Assembly (NCBI GenBank): GCA_019352125.1
Contig: JABBNV010000026.1
Location: 3,037-16,520, forward strand
DNA from: Acidobacteriota bacterium
GTDB lineage: Bacteria > Actinomycetota > Actinomycetes > Actinomycetales > Micrococcaceae
Direction of reading: 5' to 3'
Length of the DNA stretch: 13,484 nucleotides
Positions within the stretch are counted from its first letter, which is position 1; the number at the start of each line of letters is the position of its first letter. Of this stretch, positions 1 through 7,071 are shown in pieces. The notes under the pieces are model-generated. The model did no database searches. It had not been told where the DNA came from and saw only the letters and a program-made list of their open reading frames with translations. Position numbers and translations under genes: made by a program.

Positions 1-970
1 CGGTGCCACCGGTCAGTACGGACACGCCAGCCTCGGCAACGTCGCTCTGGTTCAGGCGGTCGGCCAGAATACGTGCACCCTCCAGCACGCGAGCCTGACG
101 CTCCTTGAACTCCTCACCAGCGGCTACCTTGAAGGCCACAGCCTTGGCGGCGATAACGTGCATGAGCGGTCCGCCCTGCTGGCCGGGGAACACGGCAGAG
201 TTGAGCTTCTTGGCCCATTCCTGCTTGGCCAAAATGACGCCGGAACGCGGGCCAGCCAAAGTCTTGTGCACGGTGGAGGTGACGATGTCCGAGTAGGGCA
301 CGGGCGAGGGGTGCAGGCCAGCTGCAACCAGTCCGGCAAAGTGCGCCATGTCCGTCCAGAGCAGCGCGCCTACCTCATCGGCAATGGCGCGGAACGCCGC
401 AAAGTCCAGCTGGCGAGGGTAGGCAGACCAACCAGCAATGATGACCTGTGGCTTCTCAGCGATGGCCTGCTCACGGAGCTTGTCCATATCAATGGTGAAC
501 GTTTCCGGGTCCACCTCGTAGGCGGCTACCTCATACAGCTTGCCGGAAAAGTTCAGCTTCATGCCGTGGGTCAAGTGGCCACCGTGGGCCAGGGACAGGC
601 CCATAATCTTGTCGCCCGGCTTGATCATGGCGGCGAGCGCTGCGGCGTTGGCCTGCGCGCCGGAGTGCGGCTGAACGTTGGCGTATTCGGCGCCAAACAG
701 TGCCTTCACACGCTCGATCGCCAGGTTCTCGGCAACGTCCACGTACTCGCAGCCACCGTAGTAGCGACGGCCCGGGTAGCCCTCTGCGTATTTGTTGGTC
801 AGGACAGAACCTTGAGCTTCCAGCACCGCGCGCGGGGCGAAGTTTTCGGAGGCAATCATCTCCAGGGTGTTGCGCTGGCGGCCCAACTCATCTTTGAGGA
901 CGGCAGCAATTTCTGGATCCAGCTCAGAAAGGGGGGTGTTGGTCACAGATTGTGCGGAGGTATTGGACAC
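1..970 (-). CDS. glyA: Serine hydroxymethyltransferase (partial, C-terminus off window)
   Basis: PLP enzyme that converts serine plus THF to glycine plus 5,10-methylene-THF in the cytosol. The first 323 residues are visible; the family is usually 410-430 residues, so about 100 C-terminal residues lie outside. The N-terminal part carries the E-M-I-A-S-E-N-F substrate motif. The PLP lysine is K236 in S-T-V-H-K-T-L-A-G-P-R-S-G, followed by F-P-G-Q-Q-G-G-P-L-M-H and, at the window edge, S-V-L-T-G-G-T. The start chosen is GTG at 970, because CAGGAG lies 6 nt upstream of it. An in-frame ATG at 988 would place that ribosome site inside the gene. It is transcribed away from purU through a leader holding a ZTP riboswitch, so expression should rise when 10-formyl-THF is short. 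In relatives folD often follows glyA, but that side cannot be seen here. Confidence 0.96.
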   Translation of the reverse strand, partial: MSNTSAQSVTNTPLSELDPEIAAVLKDELGRQRNTLEMIASENFAPRAVLEAQGSVLTNKYAEGYPGRRYYGGCEYVDVAENLAIERVKALFGAEYANVQPHSGAQANAAALAAMIKPGDKIMGLSLAHGGHLTHGMKLNFSGKLYEVAAYEVDPETFTIDMDKLREQAIAEKPQVIIAGWSAYPRQLDFAAFRAIADEVGALLWTDMAHFAGLVAAGLHPSPVPYSDIVTSTVHKTLAGPRSGVILAKQEWAKKLNSAVFPGQQGGPLMHVIAAKAVAFKVAAGEEFKERQARVLEGARILADRLNQSDVAEAGVSVLTGGT

Positions 971-1039
971 TATGAACTCCTGTTGCATGAAGGGAACACT
1001 ACTGGTCTCAGGCTACCGGTTACCGGCACTTGCTGAGTT

Positions 1040-1052
1040 AAAAATGACCCAC
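1040..1052 (-). terminator. Possible riboswitch-controlled terminator half with U-tract
   Basis: After the aptamer the minus strand reads GTGGGTCAT (1052-1044) running straight into a T-tract (1044-1040). GTGGGTCAT can pair with ATGACCAC (1105-1098), the P2 loop and 3' arm of the aptamer, leaving one G bulged. That would give a terminator-like hairpin that cannot coexist with folded P2. No experimental support is visible, and translational control remains possible. Confidence 0.4.
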
Positions 1053-1053
1053 G

Positions 1054-1129
1054 GCCCAGGCGTACGATCCGTGTTCGGTGTTCCGTGCTGCTCCCCGGTG
1101 GTCATCCACCTCACGCCAGTCACAACCCC
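1054..1129 (-). promoter_or_regulatory. ZTP (pfl) riboswitch aptamer in the glyA leader
   Basis: Read on the minus strand, the leader has the hallmark blocks of the pfl/ZTP class in order: GTGACTGGCG (near 1122-1113), a P2 hairpin GGTGG-ATGA-CCACC (1110-1097), CGGGGAGC directly after it, and CGCCTGGGC (1062-1054). GTTGT (1126-1122 area) can pair with GCAGC after GGGGAGC as P1. GGCG can pair with CGCC to form the known pseudoknot. The P3 stem is less clear by eye. This class senses ZTP/ZMP, which accumulate when 10-formyl-THF is scarce, and commonly controls glyA, folD and purH. The class assignment rests on matching conserved blocks. The switching mode is inferred. Confidence 0.9.
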
Positions 1130-1132
1130 TTA

Positions 1133-1138
1133 AGACTA
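1133..1138 (-). promoter_or_regulatory. Candidate glyA -10 box
   Basis: TAGTCT on the minus strand lies 6-7 nt before the GGGG that begins the riboswitch, so transcription would start at about 1127 and the RNA would open directly with the aptamer. No good -35 hexamer was found. Confidence 0.5.
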
Positions 1139-1155
1139 CCGCAGCCGGCACCCGG

Positions 1156-1161
1156 TACCCT
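1156..1161 (+). promoter_or_regulatory. Candidate purU -10 box, leaderless
   Basis: TACCCT ends 7 nt before the GTG start of purU at 1169, the spacing expected if the transcript begins at the start codon. No Shine-Dalgarno sequence precedes that codon, which fits a leaderless mRNA. The box lies upstream of the opposing glyA promoter, so the two promoters occupy the same 40 bp. Confidence 0.5.
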
Positions 1162-1168
1162 TAAACGC

Positions 1169-2035
1169 GTGACCATCACTACCGCCTCGAGCCAAGCTGC
1201 CTTCGTACTCACGCTCTCCTGCCCGGATAAACCGGGAATCGTGCATGCCGTGAGCGGGGCATTGGTTGAAGCCGGCTGTAATATTACGGACTCGCAGCAA
1301 TACGGCAGCCCGCATACGGGCACCTTTTTTATGCGCGTGGCCGTCACGACGACGACGTCGTTCCCGGAGTTGAGTGCCCGGCTGGACTCCGTGGCGCAAG
1401 CGTTTGGGATGGATTGGGAGCTGCACCCCGCCGGAGCCCCGCTGCGGACACTGATTATGGTCTCCAAATCCGCCCATTGCCTCAATGACCTGCTGTTTCA
1501 GCAGCGCTCTGGCGCCCTGCCCATCGAGATACCTGCCATCGTGTCCAACCACCTGGACCTCAAGGAACTAGCAGACTTTTACGGAATCCCCTTTCACCAC
1601 ATCCCGGTCACGTCTGACACCAAAGCGGCTGCAGAGCAGTCCCTGCGTGAGCTGATGGCAGCCAACAATGTGGAGCTGGTGGTGCTGGCCCGCTACATGC
1701 AGGTCCTCTCCGATGAACTCTGTACGGAGCTGGAAGGCAAAGCCATCAACATCCATCACTCCTTCCTTCCCTCTTTCAAGGGCGCCAAGCCGTACCATCA
1801 GGCGCATGCTCGGGGCGTCAAGATCATTGGGGCCACGGCTCATTACGTCACCGCAGTCCTCGATGAGGGCCCCATCATCGAGCAGGAAGTCATCCGAGTT
1901 GACCACGGAGATTCGCCCGAACAATTCGTGGCGATGGGCGCACATGTGGAGGGCAGGACGTTGCTTCAAGCCGTCCGCTGGCATGCCGAGCACCGAGTGC
2001 TACTGGATGGCACCCGTACCGTCATCTTCAACTAG
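1169..2035 (+). CDS. purU: Formyltetrahydrofolate deformylase
   Basis: Hydrolyses 10-formyl-THF to formate and THF, balancing the folate C1 pool. The 288 residues match the usual family length. An N-terminal ACT domain spans about residues 8-88 (L-S-C-P-D-K-P-G-I-V near 16-25). The formyltransferase-fold domain follows, with I-V-S-N-H (124-128), L-A-R-Y-M-Q-V-L and I-N-I-H-H-S-F-L-P-S-F-K-G. Catalytic candidates are N194, H196 and D232 (L-D-E-G-P-I-I). The GTG at 1169 is chosen over an upstream in-frame start at 1085 because the ACT domain starts just after it, the length fits, and a -10 box is correctly placed for a leaderless start. The gene diverges from glyA, an enzyme of the same pool. 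Its last 36 bp overlap the 3' end of davB tail to tail. Confidence 0.95.
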   Translation: MTITTASSQAAFVLTLSCPDKPGIVHAVSGALVEAGCNITDSQQYGSPHTGTFFMRVAVTTTTSFPELSARLDSVAQAFGMDWELHPAGAPLRTLIMVSKSAHCLNDLLFQQRSGALPIEIPAIVSNHLDLKELADFYGIPFHHIPVTSDTKAAAEQSLRELMAANNVELVVLARYMQVLSDELCTELEGKAINIHHSFLPSFKGAKPYHQAHARGVKIIGATAHYVTAVLDEGPIIEQEVIRVDHGDSPEQFVAMGAHVEGRTLLQAVRWHAEHRVLLDGTRTVIFN

Positions 2036-3691
2036 AGCGGGCTCGTCCAGCGAAATCGGCCCGAACTCCGCCAGCTTGTCCCCCGGCCCGGGGTTATCTG
2101 GTGAGCATGCGCCACCCAAATGGTTCATGACTCCCCACACGGCGTTGAGGCCGGTAGTGACGGCACCATCGGCCCAGCCGGCGGTGAAAGAAACGTCATC
2201 CCCCGCCAGGAAGATGCCACGTTGGTGCTCCGGCAGCTCGTCCTGCTTAAAGTGAGTGAAGAGCCGCTGCTGGTACCTGTAATGGCCCGGCAGGTTGGCC
2301 TTGAACGCCCCCATAAAGTTGGGATCTGCCTCCCAGGAGACGGTAATCGGGGAACCGATGATGTGGCTGGCAATATCCACCTTGGGGTAAATCTGCTTGA
2401 GTGAGTGCAACATGAGTTCCACGCGCTCCTCCGCGGAGAGCGAGAGCCACTTGAGGGCATCGTCATTCCACGTGTAGGAGAGCAGAATCACTGCTGGCTT
2501 ACCCTCGCCGTTATCCAGCAGATACGTGGCCCTGTTCAACCTGTCCGTCAGCGTCATGGACAGCACTTCTTGCCCCGTTTCTGGATCAATGTCCTTCCAG
2601 AAAGGCCGGTCCACCATCACAAACGTTTTGGAGGATTGCATATAGTGCGAGCGCTCGATGGCGGTCCACATGGACGGCGCAAAGAGAGACTCTTGCGTAT
2701 CAATCCGGGTAGAGAGCAACCACGATTGGCAGGTGCTCACCACGGCAGCATAGCGGTCCCTGCGCCCACACCGCTCGGTGATTTCCAACGTTCCATCTGG
2801 CGCGCGGGTCACCTTAGCGACGGCACCGCGAGGGGCACCCGAGTGCAGAGATTCCAAGGTAGTTCCGGCTGGCCAATGCGCCATGGATTCCGGCGCTTCC
2901 TGCCACAGTGCTTCGGGCAGGCGCTGCGCACCCCCAGAGATGCTGCGATGGCCGCCGTCGGCGTCGGTGTAGACAACGCGAAGAATCTCGAGAATTGAAT
3001 TCGGAAAGTCCGTATCCCAGCCACCCGTGCCAAAGCCCACCTGACCGAAGGCTTCCCTGTGCGCAAAACCAGCCTGCTTGAATGCCTCGCTATTGGCGAT
3101 AAATCCGTAGAACGTCTCCTCATCGAAACGAACCAGGAGAGCATTCCAGAGCCGCTTGATGGTTGCCGTGTCGCGGGCTTTGATGGCTTCTTGCATGGCG
3201 GCGAAATCTGCTTCATCATTGATGGCTGCGCGCCATGCACGTGCCACTTCGTGAAAGAACTCCGGGAGATCGTCCTCGGTACGAGCGTAGTATTTTGCCC
3301 CTGCCAGCTCAATCACGGTGCTAGAGGTACTGGCGGACAACGGGTTGGGGAACGCCTCGGTGGATAGTCCAAGCCCGTCCACGTAGTGGTAGAACGCCTT
3401 GCCGGAAACGGGGAAACGCATCCCGCCCAAATCAGCCACCACATGTGGTGCCGCATCAAATCCAGCAGTGCGCAAACGCCCACCCAGCTGGTCTGCCTCA
3501 TAGATGACGGGCTTGAGACCCATCTTCATCAGTTCGAAGGCCGTCACCAGGCCAGACAATCCAGCGCCAATGATGGCCACTTCCGTGCCATATTGTTCCT
3601 CGGGAACACTCCCCAATCCAGCGGGATGGGCCAAAAAGTGGTCATAGCTAAACGGAAAATCCGGGTTCAGCATCGAGATTTCGTGACGCAC
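2000..3691 (-). CDS. davB: L-lysine 2-monooxygenase (flavin amine oxidase family)
   Basis: FAD enzyme that oxidatively decarboxylates L-lysine to 5-aminovaleramide, CO2 and water, the first step of the 5-aminovalerate lysine route. The 563 residues fit known DavB length. The N-terminal Rossmann fold has V-A-I-I-G-A-G-L-S-G-L (38-48) and the family G-G-R-L-R (70-74). D-L-G-G-M-R-F-P follows at 87-94, the G-T-G-G-W-D-T-D-F-P block at 221-230, the very DavB-like M-Q-S-S-K-T-F-V-M-V-D-R-P-F-W-K-D (351-367), S-W-E-A-D-P (452-457), and the C-terminal FAD motif F-L-A-G-D-D-V-S (494-501). These blocks resemble Pseudomonas DavB as I recall it, more than tryptophan 2-monooxygenase. The start is GTG at 3691, directly after the permease remnant stop; the next ATG at 3673 would remove residues aligned in DavB. 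The ribosome site is weak. The last gene of the davA-permease-davB cluster; it is intact. Confidence 0.9.
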   Translation of the reverse strand: MRHEISMLNPDFPFSYDHFLAHPAGLGSVPEEQYGTEVAIIGAGLSGLVTAFELMKMGLKPVIYEADQLGGRLRTAGFDAAPHVVADLGGMRFPVSGKAFYHYVDGLGLSTEAFPNPLSASTSSTVIELAGAKYYARTEDDLPEFFHEVARAWRAAINDEADFAAMQEAIKARDTATIKRLWNALLVRFDEETFYGFIANSEAFKQAGFAHREAFGQVGFGTGGWDTDFPNSILEILRVVYTDADGGHRSISGGAQRLPEALWQEAPESMAHWPAGTTLESLHSGAPRGAVAKVTRAPDGTLEITERCGRRDRYAAVVSTCQSWLLSTRIDTQESLFAPSMWTAIERSHYMQSSKTFVMVDRPFWKDIDPETGQEVLSMTLTDRLNRATYLLDNGEGKPAVILLSYTWNDDALKWLSLSAEERVELMLHSLKQIYPKVDIASHIIGSPITVSWEADPNFMGAFKANLPGHYRYQQRLFTHFKQDELPEHQRGIFLAGDDVSFTAGWADGAVTTGLNAVWGVMNHLGGACSPDNPGPGDKLAEFGPISLDEPALVEDDGTGAIQ

Positions 3692-4290
3692 TTACTTGCC
3701 CACTTTCATTAGTTGCGCCGTCGCATTCGCCTGCTCTTCGGCGCCAATTTCACACTGCTGACGATACGTTTCCTCGCTCAATGTGGCCACCTGAGAATGT
3801 TTGCGTCCATAGCCAAAATACGCCACCACTCCCACCAGCAACCCGAGCACAAATACTAGCCAAGTCACCGAGCCAAGGTTGAGCAGCAAGTAAATGCACA
3901 GCAAGGCACCGATGAGCGGCGTAGCCAGATAGAGGGATACTCGATACCCGCGCTATATCCCGGGACATGGACAGCAGGATTCGTGTCGGCCCACAGAGCA
4001 CAGTGAGCACCACGGAGAAAATCGCCATGGAGATCATGCTGGCGCGTGGCATTTCGCGTTGCAGGTTCCAGGCTGCCTCCCACGCAGTCGAGGCAGCGTC
4101 AAACCCCAGGTAAGAAAAGTACACGCGTAAAGCGGCAGCGGAAACGCCAGCGGCCCCCCTGGGCATCAGCGGCTGGAAATTTCCTGCTGTGAAAGCGCTA
4201 AAGGCGACTATGCAGAAGAGCAGCGGCACCACGGCCAACACCGCGGCTACGGAGACGGCGTATGCGAGCACCAGGCACCACGCCAAAGAC
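3692..4290 (-). pseudogene. Eroded APC-family (cationic amino-acid) permease
   Basis: Fragments of an APC/CAT-type transporter sit between davA and davB. About 195 residues remain where about 500 are expected. In order on the minus strand: a TM segment W-C-L-V-L-A-Y-A-V-S-V-A-A-V; a segment with A-F-T-A-G-N-F, V-Y-F-S-Y-L-G-F-D-A-A-S-T and N-L-Q-R-E-M-P-R-A; then, after a gap of family sequence, G-P-T-R-I-L-L-S-M-S-R-D; then, in a different frame, G-Y-R-V and P-L-I-G-A-L-L-C-I-Y-L-L-L-N-L through Y-F-G-Y-G-R-K-H-S to the natural C-terminus. The N-terminal third is missing, and at least two further internal stretches are absent. The change of frame falls near 3955, where the true C-terminal frame meets TAG. 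It probably once imported lysine or aminovalerate. It is four bases from the davA stop and abuts the davB start. A sequencing or assembly error could mimic one frameshift, but not the several missing blocks. Confidence 0.85.
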
Positions 4291-5094
4291 CTACGAACGC
4301 TGCTGCTCCCACTGCGCGTACAGCGTCTGTCTGCTTTCAGTCACGTAGGGAACCTCTTCTCGCCCAGCCCGAATCACCTCGGGGTCAACGTGCCCAAAAA
4401 TCAGCTGTGCGTCAGCGCCTGCGCTACTGATCACGCCGCCGTCGGCCCCGGCAATAATGCTGCCGCCACCAAAGGTGATACCCGCCTCCACACCGCTGTG
4501 GTTGGCGTACGCCACCACCACATGGTTTTCCAGGGCTCTGGCCCGAATCAACAGGTCAGGGACCTCGCTGAACCCGTGGGCCAACGCGGTGGGAACCAGC
4601 ACCAGCTCCGCGCCGCGCAGGGCAGCGGCACGCACGGATTCGGGAAATTCAACGTCGAAGCAGATCAGCAGGGAGACTCGCACGCCATTGAGCTCAACCA
4701 CGGCGGGTGGCTGATCCGAAGGATGGAAGGCATGCCGCTCATCTGGGCCAAACAAGTGCACCTTCTGGTACTGCAACACCTCAGTACCTTGTGCGTCCAC
4801 CAAGGTGGCGGAGATGTACAAGCCACCGTGCCCGTCAGGGGCCGGAACACTGTAGACCAGCGCCACTCCATGGGCACTAGCAATGGCAGCTAGCTGCTGA
4901 CGAAGCGCCGGCAAGGAGCATGGGTTAAACTCGGCTGCAATTCGTAGGGGGTCATAGCCCACTGGGAAGAGCTCGGGGGTGAGCAACATGCCCGCTCCCG
5001 CCTCCGCTGCGGACTTGGCTGCGGAAGCAATGGTGCGCAGGTTGCTCTCCACATCCAGGCTTTTGGCCTCCGCCTGCATCACCGCCAGGAGCAT
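4291..5094 (-). CDS. davA: 5-aminovaleramide amidohydrolase-like nitrilase-superfamily enzyme
   Basis: Carbon-nitrogen hydrolase predicted to convert 5-aminovaleramide, the DavB product, to 5-aminovalerate and ammonia. With the ATG at 5094 it has 267 residues, close to the DavA length. The nitrilase triad is visible: E41 in T-P-E-L-F, K111 in Q-K-V-H-L-F-G, and C145 in L-L-I-C-F-D-V-E-F-P-E-S. The pattern K-V-H-L-F-G-P-D-E-R around the lysine also resembles DavA. The ATG at 5094 is chosen over 5112 because AAGGGTGGGG precedes it, a TATTCT -10 box would start RNA just after 5112, and M-L-L-A-V-M-Q forms the usual first strand. It is the first gene of the cluster. The substrate is inferred from the neighbour davB; on sequence alone it is an aliphatic amidase of the superfamily. 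Confidence 0.8.
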   Translation of the reverse strand: MLLAVMQAEAKSLDVESNLRTIASAAKSAAEAGAGMLLTPELFPVGYDPLRIAAEFNPCSLPALRQQLAAIASAHGVALVYSVPAPDGHGGLYISATLVDAQGTEVLQYQKVHLFGPDERHAFHPSDQPPAVVELNGVRVSLLICFDVEFPESVRAAALRGAELVLVPTALAHGFSEVPDLLIRARALENHVVVAYANHSGVEAGITFGGGSIIAGADGGVISSAGADAQLIFGHVDPEVIRAGREEVPYVTESRQTLYAQWEQQRS

Positions 5095-5115
5095 TGCCCC
5101 ACCCTTCATCATTGG

Positions 5116-5121
5116 AGAATA
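5116..5121 (-). promoter_or_regulatory. Candidate davA -10 box
   Basis: TATTCT on the minus strand would start transcription near 5109, just upstream of the AAGGGTGGGG ribosome site and the ATG at 5094. No clear -35 hexamer was found. Confidence 0.45.
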
Positions 5122-5180
5122 TTTGCTCCCACCCTACTGGGCCCCAGCCCCACGTCTTCCACTACCCCTGCAAACATGAG

Positions 5181-5186
5181 TAGCAT
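5181..5186 (+). promoter_or_regulatory. Candidate -10 box for the gamma-carbonic-anhydrase-like gene
   Basis: TAGCAT ends 8 nt before the ATG at 5195, and no Shine-Dalgarno sequence lies between, so a leaderless or nearly leaderless transcript is likely. It lies back to back with the davA promoter. Confidence 0.45.
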
Positions 5187-5194
5187 CTTGGCAC

Positions 5195-5716
5195 ATGAGC
5201 CCTATCATTCCGTTTGCCGGAAAAACCCCCGTCATTGCTGACTCCGCGTTCATTGCTGCCAGTGCCAGCATTATTGGCGACGCCGAGTTGGCCGCCGATT
5301 CCAGCGCCTTTTACAACGTGGTGGTGCGGGCTGACACTGCCCCTATCCGCGTCGGTAGCGGAACAAACCTGCAGGACAACGTGGTGCTGCATGCGGACCC
5401 AGGCTTCCCCACCACCTTGGGCGCTGGTATCTCCGTTGGCCACGGCGCAGTGGTGCACGGCTGCACAGTGGAGGACAACTGCCTGATCGGTATGGGCGCA
5501 ACAGTCATGAACGGTGCCGTGATCGGCTCCGGATCTCTGATTGCCGGCGGGGCCGTGGTGCTGGAAGGTGCCGTCATCCCGCCGCGCTCGCTGGTCGCTG
5601 GTGTGCCGGCCAAGGTACGCAGGGAATTGACGGATGAGGAAGTGGCCTCGGTAAGGGACAACGCCACCCGCTACGTTGCGTTGGCCGCCCAGCACCGCGA
5701 ATTGCCTCAAGACTGA
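5195..5716 (+). CDS. Gamma-carbonic-anhydrase-like hexapeptide-repeat protein
   Basis: A 173-residue left-handed beta-helix protein of the YrdA/PaaY/gamma-carbonic-anhydrase group. Hexapeptide turns such as I-G-D-A-E-L, V-G-S-G-T-N, V-G-H-G-A-V, I-G-M-G-A-T and I-G-S-G-S-L run from about residue 25 to 135. Three histidines at the family metal positions are present: H66 in L-H-A-D-P-G, and H83 and H88 in V-G-H-G-A-V-V-H-G. R45 in V-R-A-D and Q60-D61-N62 also match. A metal-dependent trimer is therefore likely; CO2 hydration is possible, but many family members have unknown or acyl-thioesterase activity. The C-terminus A-G-V-P-A-K-V-R-R-E is typical. It is a single gene, divergent from davA and closed by the stem-loop at 5744-5772. 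Confidence 0.88.
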   Translation: MSPIIPFAGKTPVIADSAFIAASASIIGDAELAADSSAFYNVVVRADTAPIRVGSGTNLQDNVVLHADPGFPTTLGAGISVGHGAVVHGCTVEDNCLIGMGATVMNGAVIGSGSLIAGGAVVLEGAVIPPRSLVAGVPAKVRRELTDEEVASVRDNATRYVALAAQHRELPQD

Positions 5717-5743
5717 ACGATTGACCAGCATGAGCGCCTCCTA

Positions 5744-5772
5744 GGTGCGGCATCGCATCGTGATGCCGCACC
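5744..5772. terminator. Strong stem-loop between the hexapeptide gene and the ROK gene
   Basis: A perfect 11-bp inverted repeat, GGTGCGGCATC / GATGCCGCACC, encloses a 7-nt loop, 28 bp after the stop codon. There is no strong T-run on either side, so it is an atypical intrinsic terminator or an mRNA 3' stabiliser. Confidence 0.7.
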
Positions 5773-5790
5773 CCGTTATGCGTTAACTTC

Positions 5791-5819
5791 TTGACTGCAA
5801 AGGAAAGTTAGGGCACCCT
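5791..5819 (+). promoter_or_regulatory. Candidate promoter of the ROK regulator gene
   Basis: TTGACT (5791-5796) and CACCCT (5814-5819) are 17 bp apart. The -10 ends 6 nt before the ATG, consistent with a leaderless start and with no ribosome site at the usual distance. The -10 is a weak match. The spacer holds AAAGGAAAGTTA (5799-5810), which shares GGAAAGT with the mmsA promoter. Confidence 0.5.
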
Positions 5820-5825
5820 CGTTGT

Positions 5826-7025
5826 ATGGCCAACGACGACCCCAACACAGCAGACATCCGAGGGCGCACCCGTAACCCAGGATCACAGTCTGCACTGAGG
5901 CATCGAAATCAGCAACGAATTGTTGGCCAGCTATTGGGAAGCGGTCCCTCTACACAGGCGGAATTGTCCCGATTGACCGGCCTTTCCACGGCCACCGTAT
6001 CCAACATCGTCAAGAGCATGGAACGGGATGGTCTGGTCTCTACGGCCCCCACCACCAGCTCCGGCCGCCGCGCGCTCTCTGTCACTCTCAATGGTGACGG
6101 TGCTATCGCCGTCGGACTTGATTTTGGCCGCAGCCATGTGCGCGTGGTGCTGGCCAACATGGGCTACCACGTAGTAGCCGAACGTGCCGTACGACTCCCC
6201 CTGGGGCATCTGGCCGAAGAAGGCATTGCCGCCGCCAGCACCTTACTGGATCAACTTCTCACCGAATTCTGCATTCCTCGCTCCGCCCTATTGGGAGCTG
6301 GGGCGGGGATTCCGGGCCCCATCGATAACCGCACTGGCACGGTAGTTCAGGGCGCAATTCTGCCCGAATGGGTGGGCATCAATATCCACGAGCAACTCGA
6401 AAAAGCGCTCAAAATCCCCGTCTTTGTTGACAACGACGCCAATTTGGGCGCGCTGGCCCAGGTGACGTGGGGACCACACGGCACCATTAGTAATCTGATG
6501 TTCCTCAAGATTGGTAGCGGCATTGGCGCGGGGTTGATCCTCAACGGAGCGCCCTACTACGGCGCAGTGGGTGTCACCGGTGAAATTGGCCATGCAACTA
6601 TTGCTGAGCACGGCCTCATCTGCCGGTGTGGCAACCGCGGGTGCCTGGAAACAGTGGCGTCTACCGCCATCATGATCGAGTTGCTGAGCAGGGGGCAGAG
6701 CTCGCTGATTACCACTGCGGACATTATTGCCAAAGCCAAGGATAGGGACGCAGCCACCCTCCGCGTGCTGGACGACGCCGGAGTTGCCATTGGTAAGGCC
6801 CTGGCCAACGTAGCCAATCTCATCAACCCCGAAGTGGTAGTGATTGGGGGGCCCTTGGCGGAGCTCGGCGACGTGCTCTTGGAGTCAATCCGCCGCGGCC
6901 TGGTCCGTCACGCTGTACCCGTCGTGGGCGAAAATACCACACTGGCGATGTCCTCCCTGGGGCAAAATGCCGAAGCCCTCGGAGCTGCATCCCTCGTATT
7001 CCAACACGAGGGAATGACGGAGTGA
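5826..7025 (+). CDS. ROK-family transcriptional regulator
   Basis: A 399-residue DNA-binding protein of the NagC/XylR/Mlc type, probably the sugar-responsive repressor of the following importer. The N-terminal winged helix-turn-helix spans about 25-85, with T-Q-A-E-L-S-R-L-T-G-L-S-T-A-T-V-S-N at 43-60. The ROK domain starts near 95: G-L-D-F-G (97-101), G-A-G-A-G-I-P-G-P-I (157-166), V-D-N-D-A-N (201-206), T-G-E-I-G-H (251-256). A zinc site is complete: H256, C266, C268 and C273. The asparagine-aspartate pocket suggests it still binds a sugar, but whether it has kinase activity cannot be told. The ATG at 5826 has a -10 box 6 nt upstream. It lies 173 bp ahead of mmsA in the same direction, with a separate promoter between them. 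Confidence 0.92.
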   Translation: MANDDPNTADIRGRTRNPGSQSALRHRNQQRIVGQLLGSGPSTQAELSRLTGLSTATVSNIVKSMERDGLVSTAPTTSSGRRALSVTLNGDGAIAVGLDFGRSHVRVVLANMGYHVVAERAVRLPLGHLAEEGIAAASTLLDQLLTEFCIPRSALLGAGAGIPGPIDNRTGTVVQGAILPEWVGINIHEQLEKALKIPVFVDNDANLGALAQVTWGPHGTISNLMFLKIGSGIGAGLILNGAPYYGAVGVTGEIGHATIAEHGLICRCGNRGCLETVASTAIMIELLSRGQSSLITTADIIAKAKDRDAATLRVLDDAGVAIGKALANVANLINPEVVVIGGPLAELGDVLLESIRRGLVRHAVPVVGENTTLAMSSLGQNAEALGAASLVFQHEGMTE

Positions 7026-7071
7026 TCTGTGATCAACCTCTGTACTGTTATCAGTTCGTTGCGTTAAAGAC

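Noticed and set aside
158..1036. Long plus-strand open frame (292 residues) across glyA
   Set aside because: It is antisense to the clearly coding glyA frame and its translation shows no recognisable motif. Long shadow frames are expected in GC-rich genes.
1085..1168. Upstream in-frame extension of purU
   Set aside because: These 28 codons overlap the glyA riboswitch and promoter and lack family similarity. The GTG at 1169 fits both length and promoter spacing.
2000..3691. Tryptophan 2-monooxygenase (IaaM) as the identity of the flavin oxidase, with the amidase as IaaH
   Set aside because: The hydrolase has the nitrilase E-K-C triad, whereas IaaH belongs to the amidase-signature family. The oxidase carries DavB-type blocks.
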